In this document: positions 42,398-51,308 of the stretch, in pieces
Position numbering within the stretch: position 1 is the stretch's first letter
Layout: each line of letters starts with the position of its first letter
NCBI RefSeq assembly: GCF_030010625.1
Contig: NZ_JASCXN010000005.1
Coordinates: 248,001-312,000 of the forward strand
Origin: Streptomyces sp. CC208A
Lineage (GTDB): Bacteria; Actinomycetota; Actinomycetes; Streptomycetales; Streptomycetaceae
DNA: 64,000 nucleotides
Direction of reading: 5' to 3'
Translations under genes and position numbers: made by a program
The notes under the pieces: generated by a model
Told to the model about the DNA's origin: nothing
Databases searched by the model: none
The model's input: only the letters and a program-made list of their open reading frames with translations

Positions 42398-43620
42398 GCG
42401 GAGGCCTTCTCCGGGTCGAAGAAGTACTCCTCGAAGTCGGCGGGGTCATCGAAGCCGTTGGCGAAGCGGTCGGCCACCGGCTGGAGCTGTCCCGCCGCGC
42501 CGATCAGCTGGAGGACGTGCTCCGGCGGCGGGGCCAGCATCGCGTTGGTCCACTTGGTGACGGGCTCGGCGGTCCGCCAGTAGCGGTCGAAGGCGGACCG
42601 CATCCACGCCTCGTCGAACGGCTCGTCGCCGCGCTCGACGATCGCCGCGAGGTAGGCGGCGGCGCACTTGGACGCCGAGTTCGCGCCCTGGCCGGTGATC
42701 GGGTCGTTGGCGACGACGACGTCCGCCACGCCCAGGACCAGGCCGCCTCCGGGCAGCCGGCCGACGGGGTTGCGGACGGTGGGGGCGTAGCGGCCGGCGA
42801 GGGTGCCGCCGGCGTCGGTCAGCTCGACCCTGGTGGCGCGCGCGTACTCCCAGGGCGTGAACTTCTCCATCAGCTCCAGGGTCAGGGCCAGGTGCTCGGC
42901 GGGGTCCTTGACGCCCCGGAAGGCGTCGACGGGGCCGCCGGGGACGCCCTCCCAGAAGAGGATGTCGGCGCGGCCGCTCGTGGTGAGGGTCGGCATGACG
43001 AAGAGCTCGCCGACACCGGGCACGAGGTTGCAGCGGACCGCGTCGAAGTCGCCCCTCCCCAATGACTCAGCCTCGGGGCGGGGGCCGAGGCCGTGCACGT
43101 ACGCGACGGCCAGCGCGCGCTGCGGCTCGGCGTACGGGGAGCGCTCGGCGTCCCGGTCGAACAGGGAGACCAGCTCGCCCTTGCCGGCGGCGACGAGGAC
43201 CAGGTCGTAGCGGCGGGCGAAGAAGTCGAGGTCGCCGACGGCCGCGCCGTGGATGACGAGCTGGCCGCCGCGCTGGGCGAAGGTCTCCATCCAGCCGGCC
43301 ATCTTCACGCGCTGGTCGACGGACTGGGCGTAGCCGTCGAGCCTGCCGACCCAGTCGACGACGCGGGCCGACTCCGGCCCTGCGACGGAGACGCCGAGGC
43401 CCTCGATCCTCGGGGCCTGCGGCTCCCAGAAGTTCAGGCCGAGGTCGCGCTCGTGCTGGAGCGCGGTGTCGAACATGCACTGGGTGGACATGACGCGGCC
43501 GGAGCGGATCTCGTCCGCCGTCCGGTTGGACATGAGGGTGACCTCGTATCCCCGGGACTGGAGGCCGAGGGCGAGCTGGAGGCCGGACTGTCCGGCGCCG
43601 ACTATGAGTATCTTCCGCAT
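42367..43620 (-). CDS. StyA-like FAD-dependent monooxygenase of the conservon
   Basis: A 417-residue flavoprotein of the styrene/indole monooxygenase (StyA) type. The N-terminal FAD site is KILIVGAGQSGLQLALGL. VMSTQCMFDTALQHERDLGL and NDPITGQGANSASKCAAAYL (FAD-phosphate region near residue 300) fit this family. No separate NADH-flavin reductase gene is adjacent; one would have to be supplied elsewhere. It lies 100 bp downstream of cvnD on the same strand, so it may be the output enzyme of the conservon in place of the cytochrome P450 found in some others. Its substrate is unknown. The 3' end overlaps the NlpC/P60 gene. Confidence 0.86.
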   Translation of the reverse strand: MRKILIVGAGQSGLQLALGLQSRGYEVTLMSNRTADEIRSGRVMSTQCMFDTALQHERDLGLNFWEPQAPRIEGLGVSVAGPESARVVDWVGRLDGYAQSVDQRVKMAGWMETFAQRGGQLVIHGAAVGDLDFFARRYDLVLVAAGKGELVSLFDRDAERSPYAEPQRALAVAYVHGLGPRPEAESLGRGDFDAVRCNLVPGVGELFVMPTLTTSGRADILFWEGVPGGPVDAFRGVKDPAEHLALTLELMEKFTPWEYARATRVELTDAGGTLAGRYAPTVRNPVGRLPGGGLVLGVADVVVANDPITGQGANSASKCAAAYLAAIVERGDEPFDEAWMRSAFDRYWRTAEPVTKWTNAMLAPPPEHVLQLIGAAGQLQPVADRFANGFDDPADFEEYFFDPEKASAYLASVASGG

Positions 43621-43720
43621 GGCGGGGCTCCTGGCGAAGGCGAAAGGTGGGGCGGGGGGCGGCGGCGGGGGCAGGGCGCGGCGGCGGGCACGCGCGCGTG
43701 AGGCGGCTTTTCGGGCCCGG

Positions 43721-44437
43721 CTATTCGGGCGTGGCGGCGAGCGCGTGCTCGACCATGGTGAGCAGCGTCTCGACGACGCTGTACCGCTTGCGCGCGTCCA
43801 TGATCACCACGGGGACCTCGGAGGTGATCGTCAGGGCCTCCCTGACGTCCTCCTCCTCGAACCGCTCGGTGCCCTCGAAGTGGTTGACCGCCACGACGTA
43901 CGGCAGACCGCAGCTCTCGAAGTAGTCGAGCGCCGGGAAGCAGTCGGTGAGGCGGCGGGTGTCGGCGAGCACGATCGCCCCGATCGCGCCCCGTACCAGG
44001 TCGTCCCACATGAACCAGAAGCGCTGCTGGCCGGGGGTGCCGAAGACGTACAGGACGAGGTCGTCGGCGAGCGTGATCCGGCCGAAGTCCATCGCCACGG
44101 TGGTGGTGAGCTTGTCCGGGGTGGCGGTGAGGTCGTCGGTCTCCTCGCTGGCGCGGGTCATCAGCGCCTCGGTCTGGAGCGGGGTGATCTCCGAGACCGC
44201 GCGGACGAAGGTGGTCTTGCCGACGCCGAAGCCGCCCGCGACCACGATCTTCGTCGCGATCGGGGCGCGGGAGTGGTCGAGCTGCCAGTCCTGGGCGCCG
44301 TCCTCGGGGTCGGGTTCCCCGGTCGTGGGCCCGGGCTGGGCGGGGATCACCGCGGTGGGGACGGCGGGATCGGCGGTGTCGACAGCGGGGTCGGCGGTGG
44401 TGTCGACGGCGGTGGCGTCAGAGACGGCGGAGTCCAC
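43721..44437 (-). CDS. cvnD: Conservon GTP-binding protein CvnD
   Basis: A 238-residue small GTPase-like ATP/GTP-binding protein. An acidic, Ala/Thr/Pro-rich N-terminal extension of about 55 residues precedes the P-loop GGFGVGKTTFVRAV (near residue 70). Then come TVAMDFGRI, a switch-II-like VFGTPGQQRFWFMWDDL, and the base-specificity region VVAVNHFEG. These are the hallmarks of MglA/CvnD proteins. It works with CvnA-C as a membrane-associated signalling complex resembling a G-protein system. It overlaps cvnC by 20 nt. Confidence 0.95.
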   Translation of the reverse strand: MDSAVSDATAVDTTADPAVDTADPAVPTAVIPAQPGPTTGEPDPEDGAQDWQLDHSRAPIATKIVVAGGFGVGKTTFVRAVSEITPLQTEALMTRASEETDDLTATPDKLTTTVAMDFGRITLADDLVLYVFGTPGQQRFWFMWDDLVRGAIGAIVLADTRRLTDCFPALDYFESCGLPYVVAVNHFEGTERFEEEDVREALTITSEVPVVIMDARKRYSVVETLLTMVEHALAATPE

Positions 44438-44834
44438 TCAGCACCCTTTCGAGGAGCGCGCGGTCGGGCCGGTCGGTGCCGTGACCGGTCCCGTACACGC
44501 GGATCTTTCCCTGGTCGGCCAGGTCGCTGAGCAGCACCCGGACGACACCCAACGGCATCTTGAGGAGGGCCGAGATCTCCGCCACCGTCCGCATCCGGCG
44601 GCAGATCTCGACGATGGCGCGCATCTCGGGCATGAGCCCGCGGGCGCCGGGGCCGCCGTCCGTGAGGGCCTTGCGGGCGATCGGCGCCTCCAGGGCGGCC
44701 ACGAAGGTCTCGACGAGCAGCACGTGCGCGAACCGGGTGCGTCCTCCGGTCAGCGAGTACGGGCGCACGCGCGCGGGGCGCCGTCCTTCGCCCCGTACGG
44801 GCAGCCGGTGGGCGGCGGCGGTCAGCGAGGTCAC
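44418..44834 (-). CDS. cvnC: Conservon DUF742 protein CvnC
   Basis: A 138-residue DUF742 protein. Recognisable features are RVRPYSLTGGRTR, ALLEVETF-like helix, EICRRMRTVAEISALLKMPLGVVRVLLSDL (a winged-helix-like segment) and the closing RALLERVLSGLRRL. GTG 44834 overlaps the roadblock gene stop by 4 nt (GTGA). It is the third member of the cvnA-B-C-D unit. Confidence 0.95.
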   Translation of the reverse strand: MTSLTAAAHRLPVRGEGRRPARVRPYSLTGGRTRFAHVLLVETFVAALEAPIARKALTDGGPGARGLMPEMRAIVEICRRMRTVAEISALLKMPLGVVRVLLSDLADQGKIRVYGTGHGTDRPDRALLERVLSGLRRL

Positions 44835-45358
44835 CGGAAGCTCTCCATGGACTTCCGCAGCTCGCTGCGGACTTCGGGGGTGAGGACGTGTCCCGCGCGG
44901 CCCACGAAGAGCGCCATGTGGTACGCGACGACGCTCATGTCGCAGTCGGGGGCGGCGTGCACGCCGAGCAGCGAGCCGTCGCTGATCGACATGACGAAGA
45001 CGTTGCCCTCCTCCATGGCGACCATGGTCTGCTTCACCCCGCCGCCGTCCATGAGCCGTGCGGCGCCGACCGTCAGGCTGCCGATGCCGGAGACGATGGT
45101 GGCGAGGTCGGCGCTGGAGCCGCGCGGACCCCGGGGCCGGGCGGTCTCGGGGGCGGGGCCCGGGCGCTCGTCCGGGTCGGAGGAGAGCAGCAGGAGCCCG
45201 TCGGAGGAGACGACGGCGACCGAGCGGACGCCCGGCACCTCCTCCACGAGGTTGCCCAGCAGCCATTGCAGGTTGCGGGCCTCCGTGCTCGGTCCGTACG
45301 CCCCGGTGGTGCCGGTCGCTGCGGTCGTACTGGTGGTGCTCGTTCCCGTGGCGGTCAA
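44831..45358 (-). CDS. cvnB: Conservon roadblock/LC7 protein CvnB
   Basis: A 175-residue roadblock/LC7-domain protein: NLQWLLGNLVEEVPGVRSVAVVSSDGLLL, then DLATIVSGIGSLTVGAARLM and VFVMSISDGSLLGVHAA. These proteins regulate the partner GTPase. The start is TTG at 45358, which overlaps the cvnA stop (TTGA). The first 25 residues are a Thr/Ser/Gly low-complexity stretch. Its stop overlaps the CvnC start. Confidence 0.92.
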   Translation of the reverse strand: MTATGTSTTSTTAATGTTGAYGPSTEARNLQWLLGNLVEEVPGVRSVAVVSSDGLLLLSSDPDERPGPAPETARPRGPRGSSADLATIVSGIGSLTVGAARLMDGGGVKQTMVAMEEGNVFVMSISDGSLLGVHAAPDCDMSVVAYHMALFVGRAGHVLTPEVRSELRKSMESFR

Positions 45359-48306
45359 CTGCGTGCCTCCTCGACTGTGTCCCCCGTCATCTCCTCTGTA
45401 CGCGCGGTGCTCTCGGCGGCTATCTGCGCCTCGACGTCGCGGCGGCCCGCCACGGCGCCCCGGTGGAAGCCGCCCAGGCGGCGGCGGAGTGCCTCGGCGT
45501 CGACCGCGCCCCGGCGGGGGGCGGGGGTCGCCGCGGGAGCGCGGACCACCTGGGGGGTCCGCTTGGGCAGGCCCTTGTCGGTCACGCGTTCCCACTGCGC
45601 GGGACGCGGCCCGGGGACCTGCGCCTGCTCGGTCTGCGTCTGCTCGGTCTGCTCCGGTACGGCCGTGACCGGCGGCTCGACGACGCGCTCGTGGCGGTCC
45701 GGCTCGGGCGGCGGGTCGGGGAGGCGTACCTGGAGGGTGGTCTCCGAGACGGACTCGGCGGGCGGTGCGACGTGCGGTACGCCGGACGGTTCCGGTTCCA
45801 CGTGGGCAGCGGGCTCGGAGCCGTACGACTCCTCAAATCCGCCCTTTCCGTCCTTCTCCGTCACGAGGGGTACGGGCTCCGCCGGTACGGGCTCCGCGGC
45901 CGGGGGCTCGGCCGGTACGGGCTCCGCCTCGCGGAAGGCGCGCTCCGCGGCTTCCACGAGCGGGTCGCGGGTGCGGGACGGCAGGGCGTTGGAGTTGGCC
46001 TCGGCCTCCGAGCCGGGGAGGTGGAGCACGGGTACGGGGCCGTTGCCCGCGATCCGTACCGGCTCGGTGACGGCGGCCGGCGGCGCGGTCGGCAGCAGCG
46101 GGAGCGGCAGCACCACGACGGCGGCCGTGCCTCCCGGCTTCTGGTCGCGCAGCTCGACGCCGACGCCGTGGCGGGCGGCGAGCAGGGCGACGACCCGCAT
46201 GCCGAGCCCCTCGCCCTCGAAGGCCTCCGGGTCGGCGGCGGCGAGGCGGGCGTTGAGGTCGGCGCGCCGGGCCTCGGGGATCCCTATGCCGGAGTCCTGG
46301 ACGGAGAGCATGATCTCGCCGGTCTCCAGGAGCCAGCCGGAGAGCTGGACCTCGGCGTCCGGCGGGGAGAACGAGGTCGCGTTCTCCAGGAGTTCGGCGA
46401 CGAGGTGGCTCAGGTCGTCCGCGGCGAAGCCGGCGATCTGGGCGTGCGGCGGCAGCGACTGGATGGTGACCCGCTCGTACCGTTCGATCTCGCTGACGGC
46501 GGCGCGCAGCACGTCGACCAGCGGGACGGGCCCGGCGTGGCCGTGGACGTGCTCGTGGCCGGCGAGGACCAGCAGGTTCTCGCTGTGGCGGCGCATGACG
46601 GTCGCCATGTGGTCGAGCTTGAAGAGGGTGGCGAGGCGGTCCGGGTCCTGCTCGCGCTCCTCCAGCTTCTCGATGACGCCGAGCTGGCGGTCGACGAGGC
46701 CGAGGCTGCGCAGCGAGAGGTTGACGAAGCTGTGCCGGACGGTGTCACGGAGCCGTTCGAGGTCGGCGGTGAGGACCGCGATCCGGCTCTGGAGCTCGGC
46801 GCGCTGGGCGGCGAGCTCGGCCTCCGCGGCCTCCTGGGCGGCTTCCTGGGCGGCGAGCAGTCCGGTCCGCTCGCCGGTGAGCCGGCCGGTGTGGGCGGCC
46901 AGGGCGGCGAGCTGCCCGTGGAGGGTGTTGAGGGAGCGGACGACCTGCGCGAACTCGTCGTTGCGCCCGGTGAAGCGGACCGCTTCCTCGGCGGCGGGAT
47001 CGGGCGCGGCGGCGAGCCGGGCGGCACCGCGGCGGAGGACGGAGAGCGGGCGGGTGAGGCTGCGGGCGACGTAGGTGGAGACGGCGACCGCGAGCAGCAG
47101 ACAGCCGCCGAGGAGGGCGAACCGCAGTTCGAGGGCGGTGACGTCGTCGTCCCGCAGGGCGGTGAGCCGCTCGACCCGCTTGGCGGCGAGGGTGGACTCG
47201 ACTCCGCGCATCTGCTCGATGCGGGCGGAGAGCGCGGCGTCCAGGCCGGACGGGGAGGTGCGGGTCTCGCCCTCGGAGAGGGTGGGCTGGTCGGTCAGCC
47301 GGGCCAGGGCCTGTTCGGCGGTCTTGACCTCGGGTCCCGTGACCGTCTGGGCGAGCGAGTCGCGGGCGGCGGCGCCGGCGGAGCGGTCGAAGTCGCCGAG
47401 GGCGGCGAGTTCGCGGACGCGGGCCTGCTGGGCGGCGGCGCTCAGCTGGTCGCGGGCGCGCGCGGCCTCCTCGGCGCCCTCGGGCTCGTCGGCGACGTAG
47501 GTGTTGGTGGCGGGGTCGTAGTGGAGGTCGCCGGTGGGCTCGGGCTGCGGGACGGCGAGCGCGGCGAGGAGCAGGCCGCGGGTGGCGGAGGCCTGCTCGA
47601 CGGCGCGGCCGAGGTCGGCGGGGGACCGGCCGGAGCCGGTGAGGCCGGGGTCGGCGGCGCGGGGCGGGGTCCGTTCGGCCAGCTCCTCGGCGAGGTCCTG
47701 GAGCTTGGCGATGACGTCGCTGTACGCCCGGTGGGCCTCCAGGGCGGTGCCCTTGCCGGTGACGGCGGCGCGGCGGACGGAGGCGACGCTGGCGAGCTCG
47801 CGGCGGAGCGCGTCGGGGGCGGCGGCGCGGATCTCGTCGATCTGGCGGTCGACGCGGGCCGGCTTGGCGGGGGTGAGGGCCCGCCGCTTCTTCTTGGGGC
47901 CGGTCTGCTCGTCGCGGCCGGCGGCGACGAAGGCGACGACCTCGTCGCGCTCGTCGGCGAGGGAGTGGGCGAGGGTCACGGCCTGCCGGTCGAGTTCGGC
48001 GAGGGTGACCAGGCGCCGGGACTCGTTCAGGTCGGCGGAGGCGGTGAGGACGGCGGGGGCTCCGGCGCCGAGCACGATGACGCCGACGAGGGCGACACCG
48101 GCGACGAGGCGGGTGCGGACGCGCTTGGTACGGCCGCCGGGGGTGCCGGCTGTGCTTCCGTTCGGGGTCCCGGGGGCGGGCGCGGTGGCCTGGGCCGGCG
48201 CGGTGCCGGGGAACGGCGCGGTGCCGGGGGTCGGCGGCTCACCGGGGGTCTGGCTCCGCGCGCCGTTCATGCTCCGAGGCCGCTTCTTCTGCACCGGTGC
48301 TCGCAT
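45355..48306 (-). CDS. cvnA: Conservon sensor kinase-like protein CvnA (NIT domain)
   Basis: A 983-residue membrane sensor. After a Pro/Gly/Thr-rich cytoplasmic head, a helix (VAGVALVGVIVLGAGAP) enters the extracytoplasmic nitrate/nitrite-sensing-type helical domain (about residues 90-400). A second membrane helix (LGGCLLLAVAVSTYVA) and HAMP-like coiled segments lead to a dimerisation region (FVNLSLRSLGLVDRQL) and an ATPase domain with the N box VAELLENATSFSPPDAEV and G1 VQDSGIGIPEAR. A roughly 200-residue Pro/Glu-rich tail follows. No classical phosphoacceptor His motif was recognised. ATG 48306 is preferred over GTG 48327 for its purine-rich upstream sequence. It heads the conservon. Confidence 0.93.
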   Translation of the reverse strand: MRAPVQKKRPRSMNGARSQTPGEPPTPGTAPFPGTAPAQATAPAPGTPNGSTAGTPGGRTKRVRTRLVAGVALVGVIVLGAGAPAVLTASADLNESRRLVTLAELDRQAVTLAHSLADERDEVVAFVAAGRDEQTGPKKKRRALTPAKPARVDRQIDEIRAAAPDALRRELASVASVRRAAVTGKGTALEAHRAYSDVIAKLQDLAEELAERTPPRAADPGLTGSGRSPADLGRAVEQASATRGLLLAALAVPQPEPTGDLHYDPATNTYVADEPEGAEEAARARDQLSAAAQQARVRELAALGDFDRSAGAAARDSLAQTVTGPEVKTAEQALARLTDQPTLSEGETRTSPSGLDAALSARIEQMRGVESTLAAKRVERLTALRDDDVTALELRFALLGGCLLLAVAVSTYVARSLTRPLSVLRRGAARLAAAPDPAAEEAVRFTGRNDEFAQVVRSLNTLHGQLAALAAHTGRLTGERTGLLAAQEAAQEAAEAELAAQRAELQSRIAVLTADLERLRDTVRHSFVNLSLRSLGLVDRQLGVIEKLEEREQDPDRLATLFKLDHMATVMRRHSENLLVLAGHEHVHGHAGPVPLVDVLRAAVSEIERYERVTIQSLPPHAQIAGFAADDLSHLVAELLENATSFSPPDAEVQLSGWLLETGEIMLSVQDSGIGIPEARRADLNARLAAADPEAFEGEGLGMRVVALLAARHGVGVELRDQKPGGTAAVVVLPLPLLPTAPPAAVTEPVRIAGNGPVPVLHLPGSEAEANSNALPSRTRDPLVEAAERAFREAEPVPAEPPAAEPVPAEPVPLVTEKDGKGGFEESYGSEPAAHVEPEPSGVPHVAPPAESVSETTLQVRLPDPPPEPDRHERVVEPPVTAVPEQTEQTQTEQAQVPGPRPAQWERVTDKGLPKRTPQVVRAPAATPAPRRGAVDAEALRRRLGGFHRGAVAGRRDVEAQIAAESTARTEEMTGDTVEEARS

Positions 48307-48666
48307 TCTTGACTCGTCCGCCCACACAGCAGAGGTGACGGCCGGTCACGAGGCTCCGCCCCCACCCCTGGTACGGCTTCCGACCATTCCAGCGCTTCCG
48401 GGTAGGAGACGGGCATCGGCCGCTCCGCCACCCGAACGAGTGAACAACACTCCTGAGTTGGCGAACAACTTCCGGAGGGCGCCGCCGGGAGGCCGTGACG
48501 GGCCCCGGCTGGATCTTCGGGGCGGGCTTTGGCAGGATGCCCGCCCGCAGCTCGCCGGAGGTCGCGATTCCGCCTTCGATTCCGGTCACGACCGGTTGGT
48601 ACAGTCCATTTTCGGCCCTTTGCAGACGTTGTGAAGACGCCGCGACGGCCGGGCACACTGGACATC
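48307..48666. promoter_or_regulatory. Divergent promoter region of the conservon and PP2C-like gene
   Basis: 360 bp with no gene. Two GCGAACAAC/GTGAACAAC direct repeats (48440-48448 and 48461-48469) are 21 bp apart, two turns of the helix, upstream of cvnA. The GTTGGTACAG-TTTGCAG-GTTGTG segment near 48595-48635 may contain the plus-strand promoter. Confidence 0.45.
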
Positions 48667-49448
48667 ATGCGCAGCGAAGTCGCCACCCTCCCCGGCAGCC
48701 CCGAACGCCCCAACGAGGACTGGGCAGCCGCTGCTCTGCCCGGCCCGAACGGCGGGGGACGCTCATCCTCCTGGACGGCGTCACACCCCCCGCGGGTGAT
48801 GTGGGCTGTGTGCACACGGTGCCGTGGTTCACCACCCACCTCGGGGGATCTTTGACCGAACTGTCGGTTTCCCGGGCCGATCTGACGCTGTCCGAGATTC
48901 TGTCGCTGGCAATCCGGCGCACCGCGGAGCTCCACGCGGAAACCTGTGACCTTTCTCACGTGCGAACGCCTCAGGCAACGGTGGTCCTCGCCCGCTGGGA
49001 CACGACCGCCGTCGAACACCTCGTCCTCTCCGACTCGGTCCTGCTGCTCCAGGCCCCGGACGGCGCGGTCCGGGCGGTGCGGGACGACCGGCTGGACCGG
49101 GTCCCCCGCGAGGTGCTCCGCTCGCACGAGGCGACGGACCGGCTGCGCAACCAGGAGGGCGGCTTCTTCACGGCGGCGGCGGACCCGTCGGTGGCGGAGC
49201 GGGCGGTGACCGGTACGACCCCGCTGGCGGAGGTACGGGCCCTCGCGGCGCTCACGGACGGGGCGAGCCGCTGGGTGGAGCTGTTCGGGGCGGGCGACTG
49301 GGCGGAGTGCGCCGGCGTCCTGGCGAAGGAGGGTCCCTCGGGGCTGCTCCAGCGGGTCCGGACCCTGGAGACGGCGGACGCGGCGGCGGGCGGCGTACGG
49401 CGCTGGAAGCTCCACGACGACGCCACGGCGGTGTACGTGGCCTTCTGA
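48667..49448 (+). pseudogene. Frameshifted PP2C-like protein phosphatase gene
   Basis: Two frames must be joined to give a protein of about 260 residues. The first starts at ATG 48667 (RSEVATLPGSPERPNEDWAA, then ALPGPNGGG). The second, one base shifted, continues from about 48756 with GTLILLDGVTPPAGDVGCVH and runs to TAVYVAF at 49448. The shift occurs in a run of five G residues at 48754-48758; a sixth G would restore the frame. The second part has PP2C-like features (LLDGVTPP, DLSHVRTPQATVVLARWD, LSDSVLLLQAPDG). Either the strain has lost this gene, the run slips during expression, or it is an assembly error. Confidence 0.82.
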
Positions 49449-49479
49449 ATCCCGCCGTTCTCGGGGTCCCCGGCCCGGC

Positions 49480-50067
49480 TCAGCCCTCCGAGCGCTGGTT
49501 GAAGTGGTGGAGGAGCCGGGCCAGTTCGGCGACCTCGGCGCGGTCCCAGCCGGCGAGCTTGCGGACGTACCGCTCGCGGCGGGCGTCGCGGACGTGCCGG
49601 AAGCGGGCGCGGCCCTCGTCGGTGAGCCGGACCAGGGAGGCGCGGCCGTCGGCGGGGTCGGGGTCGCGGGCGACCAGGCCGAGCTGTTCGAGGGCGCGCA
49701 GCTGGCGGCTCATGGTCGCCTTGCCGACGCCGAAGTAGGCGGAGAGGTCGGTGGCGCGCTGGGGCCCGGCGTCGTCGAGCCGGACGAAGAGCCCGTACGC
49801 GGCGGGCTCCAGCTCCGGGTGGACCTCACGGGCCATCTCCCCGGACTGGGCGCGGGCCCGGCGCAGGAAGACGGCGAGCTCCCGCTCCAGGGCCAGGAAC
49901 TCCCGCTCGGCGGCGGGCGGGAGGGGGGCTCCCGCGGAGGCCGGGGCCCCGCCGGCCGTACCGGTACCGCCGCTTCCCCCGGCCACACCGTCACCGCTGC
50001 TTCCCCCGGCCGCGGCCCCGCCTCCGGGCGCGGCGCCGCCCTCACCGCTCGTACCGCCTGCGCGCAC
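49480..50067 (-). CDS. MarR family transcriptional regulator
   Basis: A 195-residue MarR-type regulator. A Gly/Ala-rich N-terminal extension of about 60 residues precedes the winged helix: YGLFVRLDDAGPQRATDLSAYFGVGKATMSRQLRALEQLGLVARD in order, then the wing ADGRASLVRLTDEG. GTG 50067 is chosen because GGGAGGTG lies just upstream. It is divergent from the GH25 muramidase gene, and the interval contains a TCTACG/CGTAGA palindrome that could be its operator. Confidence 0.9.
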   Translation of the reverse strand: MRAGGTSGEGGAAPGGGAAAGGSSGDGVAGGSGGTGTAGGAPASAGAPLPPAAEREFLALERELAVFLRRARAQSGEMAREVHPELEPAAYGLFVRLDDAGPQRATDLSAYFGVGKATMSRQLRALEQLGLVARDPDPADGRASLVRLTDEGRARFRHVRDARRERYVRKLAGWDRAEVAELARLLHHFNQRSEG

Positions 50068-50193
50068 GCCGCACCTCCCACACCTGTTCCGCCGGCTGAA
50101 AGTTTCCCGCCGCGGCGGGCATCGCCGCAGCTCCTTCAGTATTTCGCAGGCGTAGACCAACGGCGGCGCCCGGGCCCTCTTCCACCCCACCTG

Positions 50194-50207
50194 TCTACGT
50201 GCGTAGA
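50194..50207. promoter_or_regulatory. Candidate MarR operator before the GH25 gene
   Basis: TCTACGTGCGTAGA is an inverted repeat with 6-bp arms. A related half-site, GCGTAGAC, lies at about 50148-50155 nearer to the MarR gene. Both are in the divergent interval between the regulator and the muramidase. Confidence 0.6.
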
Positions 50208-50270
50208 GTCACCGGCGAGCACGTGACTGTCATGTCCACACCATCTCACCGACCCCTCGGGAGTCACGCC

Positions 50271-51104
50271 ATGCGTGTGCGCAGATCCGTCCCCACCACC
50301 CTGCTCGCCGGCCTCGCGGCCACCACTCTCGCCCTCCCCCTCGCCGGTCAGGCCGGCGCCGCCGACCCCGGCGCCCGGGGCGCCGTCCCCGCCCGCGGCA
50401 CCGCCCACATGGGCATGGGCGTCCTCCGGCACGACGGCCAGGGCAAGGCCGCCCCGGGCGGCGTCTCCACCCTCGCCGTCCAGACCGAGGGCGTCGACGT
50501 CTCCAGCCACCAGGGCAACGTCGCCTGGTCCACCCTCTGGAACAGCGGTGTCAAGTGGGCCTACGTCAAGGCGACGGAAGGCACGTACTACAAGAACACC
50601 TACTTCACGCAGCAGTACAACGGCTCGTACAACATCGGCATGATCCGGGGCTCGTACCACTTCGCCACCCCGGACACGACCACCGGCGCCGCCCAGGCCG
50701 ACTACTTCGTCAACAACGGCGGCGGCTGGTCCAAGGACGGCAAGACCCTTCCCGGCGTGCTCGACATCGAGTGGAACCCGTACGGCGCCACCTGCTACGG
50801 CAAGAGCCAGTCCGGGATGGTCTCCTGGATCCGCGACTTCCTGAACCGGTACAAGTACCGGACCGGGCGCGACGCCGTCATCTACACGGCGACCAGCTGG
50901 TGGAAGCAGTGCACCGGCAACTACTCCGGCTTCGCCACCACCAACCCGCTGTGGATCGCGCGGTACGCCTCCACGGTGGGCGAGCTCCCGGCCGGCTGGC
51001 CGTACTACACGATGTGGCAGTACACCTCGACCGGCCCGACGGTCGGCGACCACAACCGCTTCAACGGCGACCTCTCGCGGGTCCAGGCGCTCGCGAACGG
51101 CTGA
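50271..51104 (+). CDS. Secreted GH25 muramidase (lysozyme)
   Basis: A 277-residue secreted GH25 lysozyme. Signal peptide (TTLLAGLAATTLALPLAG) is followed by a short propeptide-like region and the catalytic domain: GVDVSSHQGNVAW (first catalytic Asp near residue 76), FATPDTTTGAAQADYFV, PGVLDIEWNPYG (catalytic D/E near 164) and YTMWQYTSTG. It hydrolyses the glycan backbone of peptidoglycan outside the cell. ATG 50271 with GGGAG seven bases upstream is preferred over more distal starts at 50199 and 50232. It is probably controlled by the divergent MarR protein. Confidence 0.95.
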   Translation: MRVRRSVPTTLLAGLAATTLALPLAGQAGAADPGARGAVPARGTAHMGMGVLRHDGQGKAAPGGVSTLAVQTEGVDVSSHQGNVAWSTLWNSGVKWAYVKATEGTYYKNTYFTQQYNGSYNIGMIRGSYHFATPDTTTGAAQADYFVNNGGGWSKDGKTLPGVLDIEWNPYGATCYGKSQSGMVSWIRDFLNRYKYRTGRDAVIYTATSWWKQCTGNYSGFATTNPLWIARYASTVGELPAGWPYYTMWQYTSTGPTVGDHNRFNGDLSRVQALANG

Positions 51105-51196
51105 CGCCCGCCCGCTGGACGGCGGCCCCGGGGTGCGGCGGCGCCCCGGAGCCGCCGTTCCGTGCGCCCGCGCTTTTTCCGCCCACCCCCTTGCCG

Positions 51197-51212
51197 ATTG
51201 GTATGGACCAAT
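51197..51212. promoter_or_regulatory. DasR-like operator before the LPMO gene
   Basis: ATTGGTATGGACCAAT is a palindrome with TTGGT/ACCAA arms. It resembles the DasR-responsive element of streptomycetes, which has TGGT and ACCA half-sites around a 4-bp centre. It lies about 100 bp upstream of the AA10 gene, a typical DasR regulon member. TTGCCG at 51191 may be the -35 box. Confidence 0.6.
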
Positions 51213-51308
51213 GCGACTCTCTACCCCGACCGCACGGGTTTCAACTTCCGTGTGCCACGCGCGCGTTGCTCGTCCCGTACTCCCCCACGCACGAGAGAGA
51301 GCCTCCGC

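Noticed and set aside
45058..48312. A 1,084-codon plus-strand frame opposite cvnA
   Set aside because: Gly/Val/Arg-rich shadow without motifs; the conservon order fixes the minus strand as coding.
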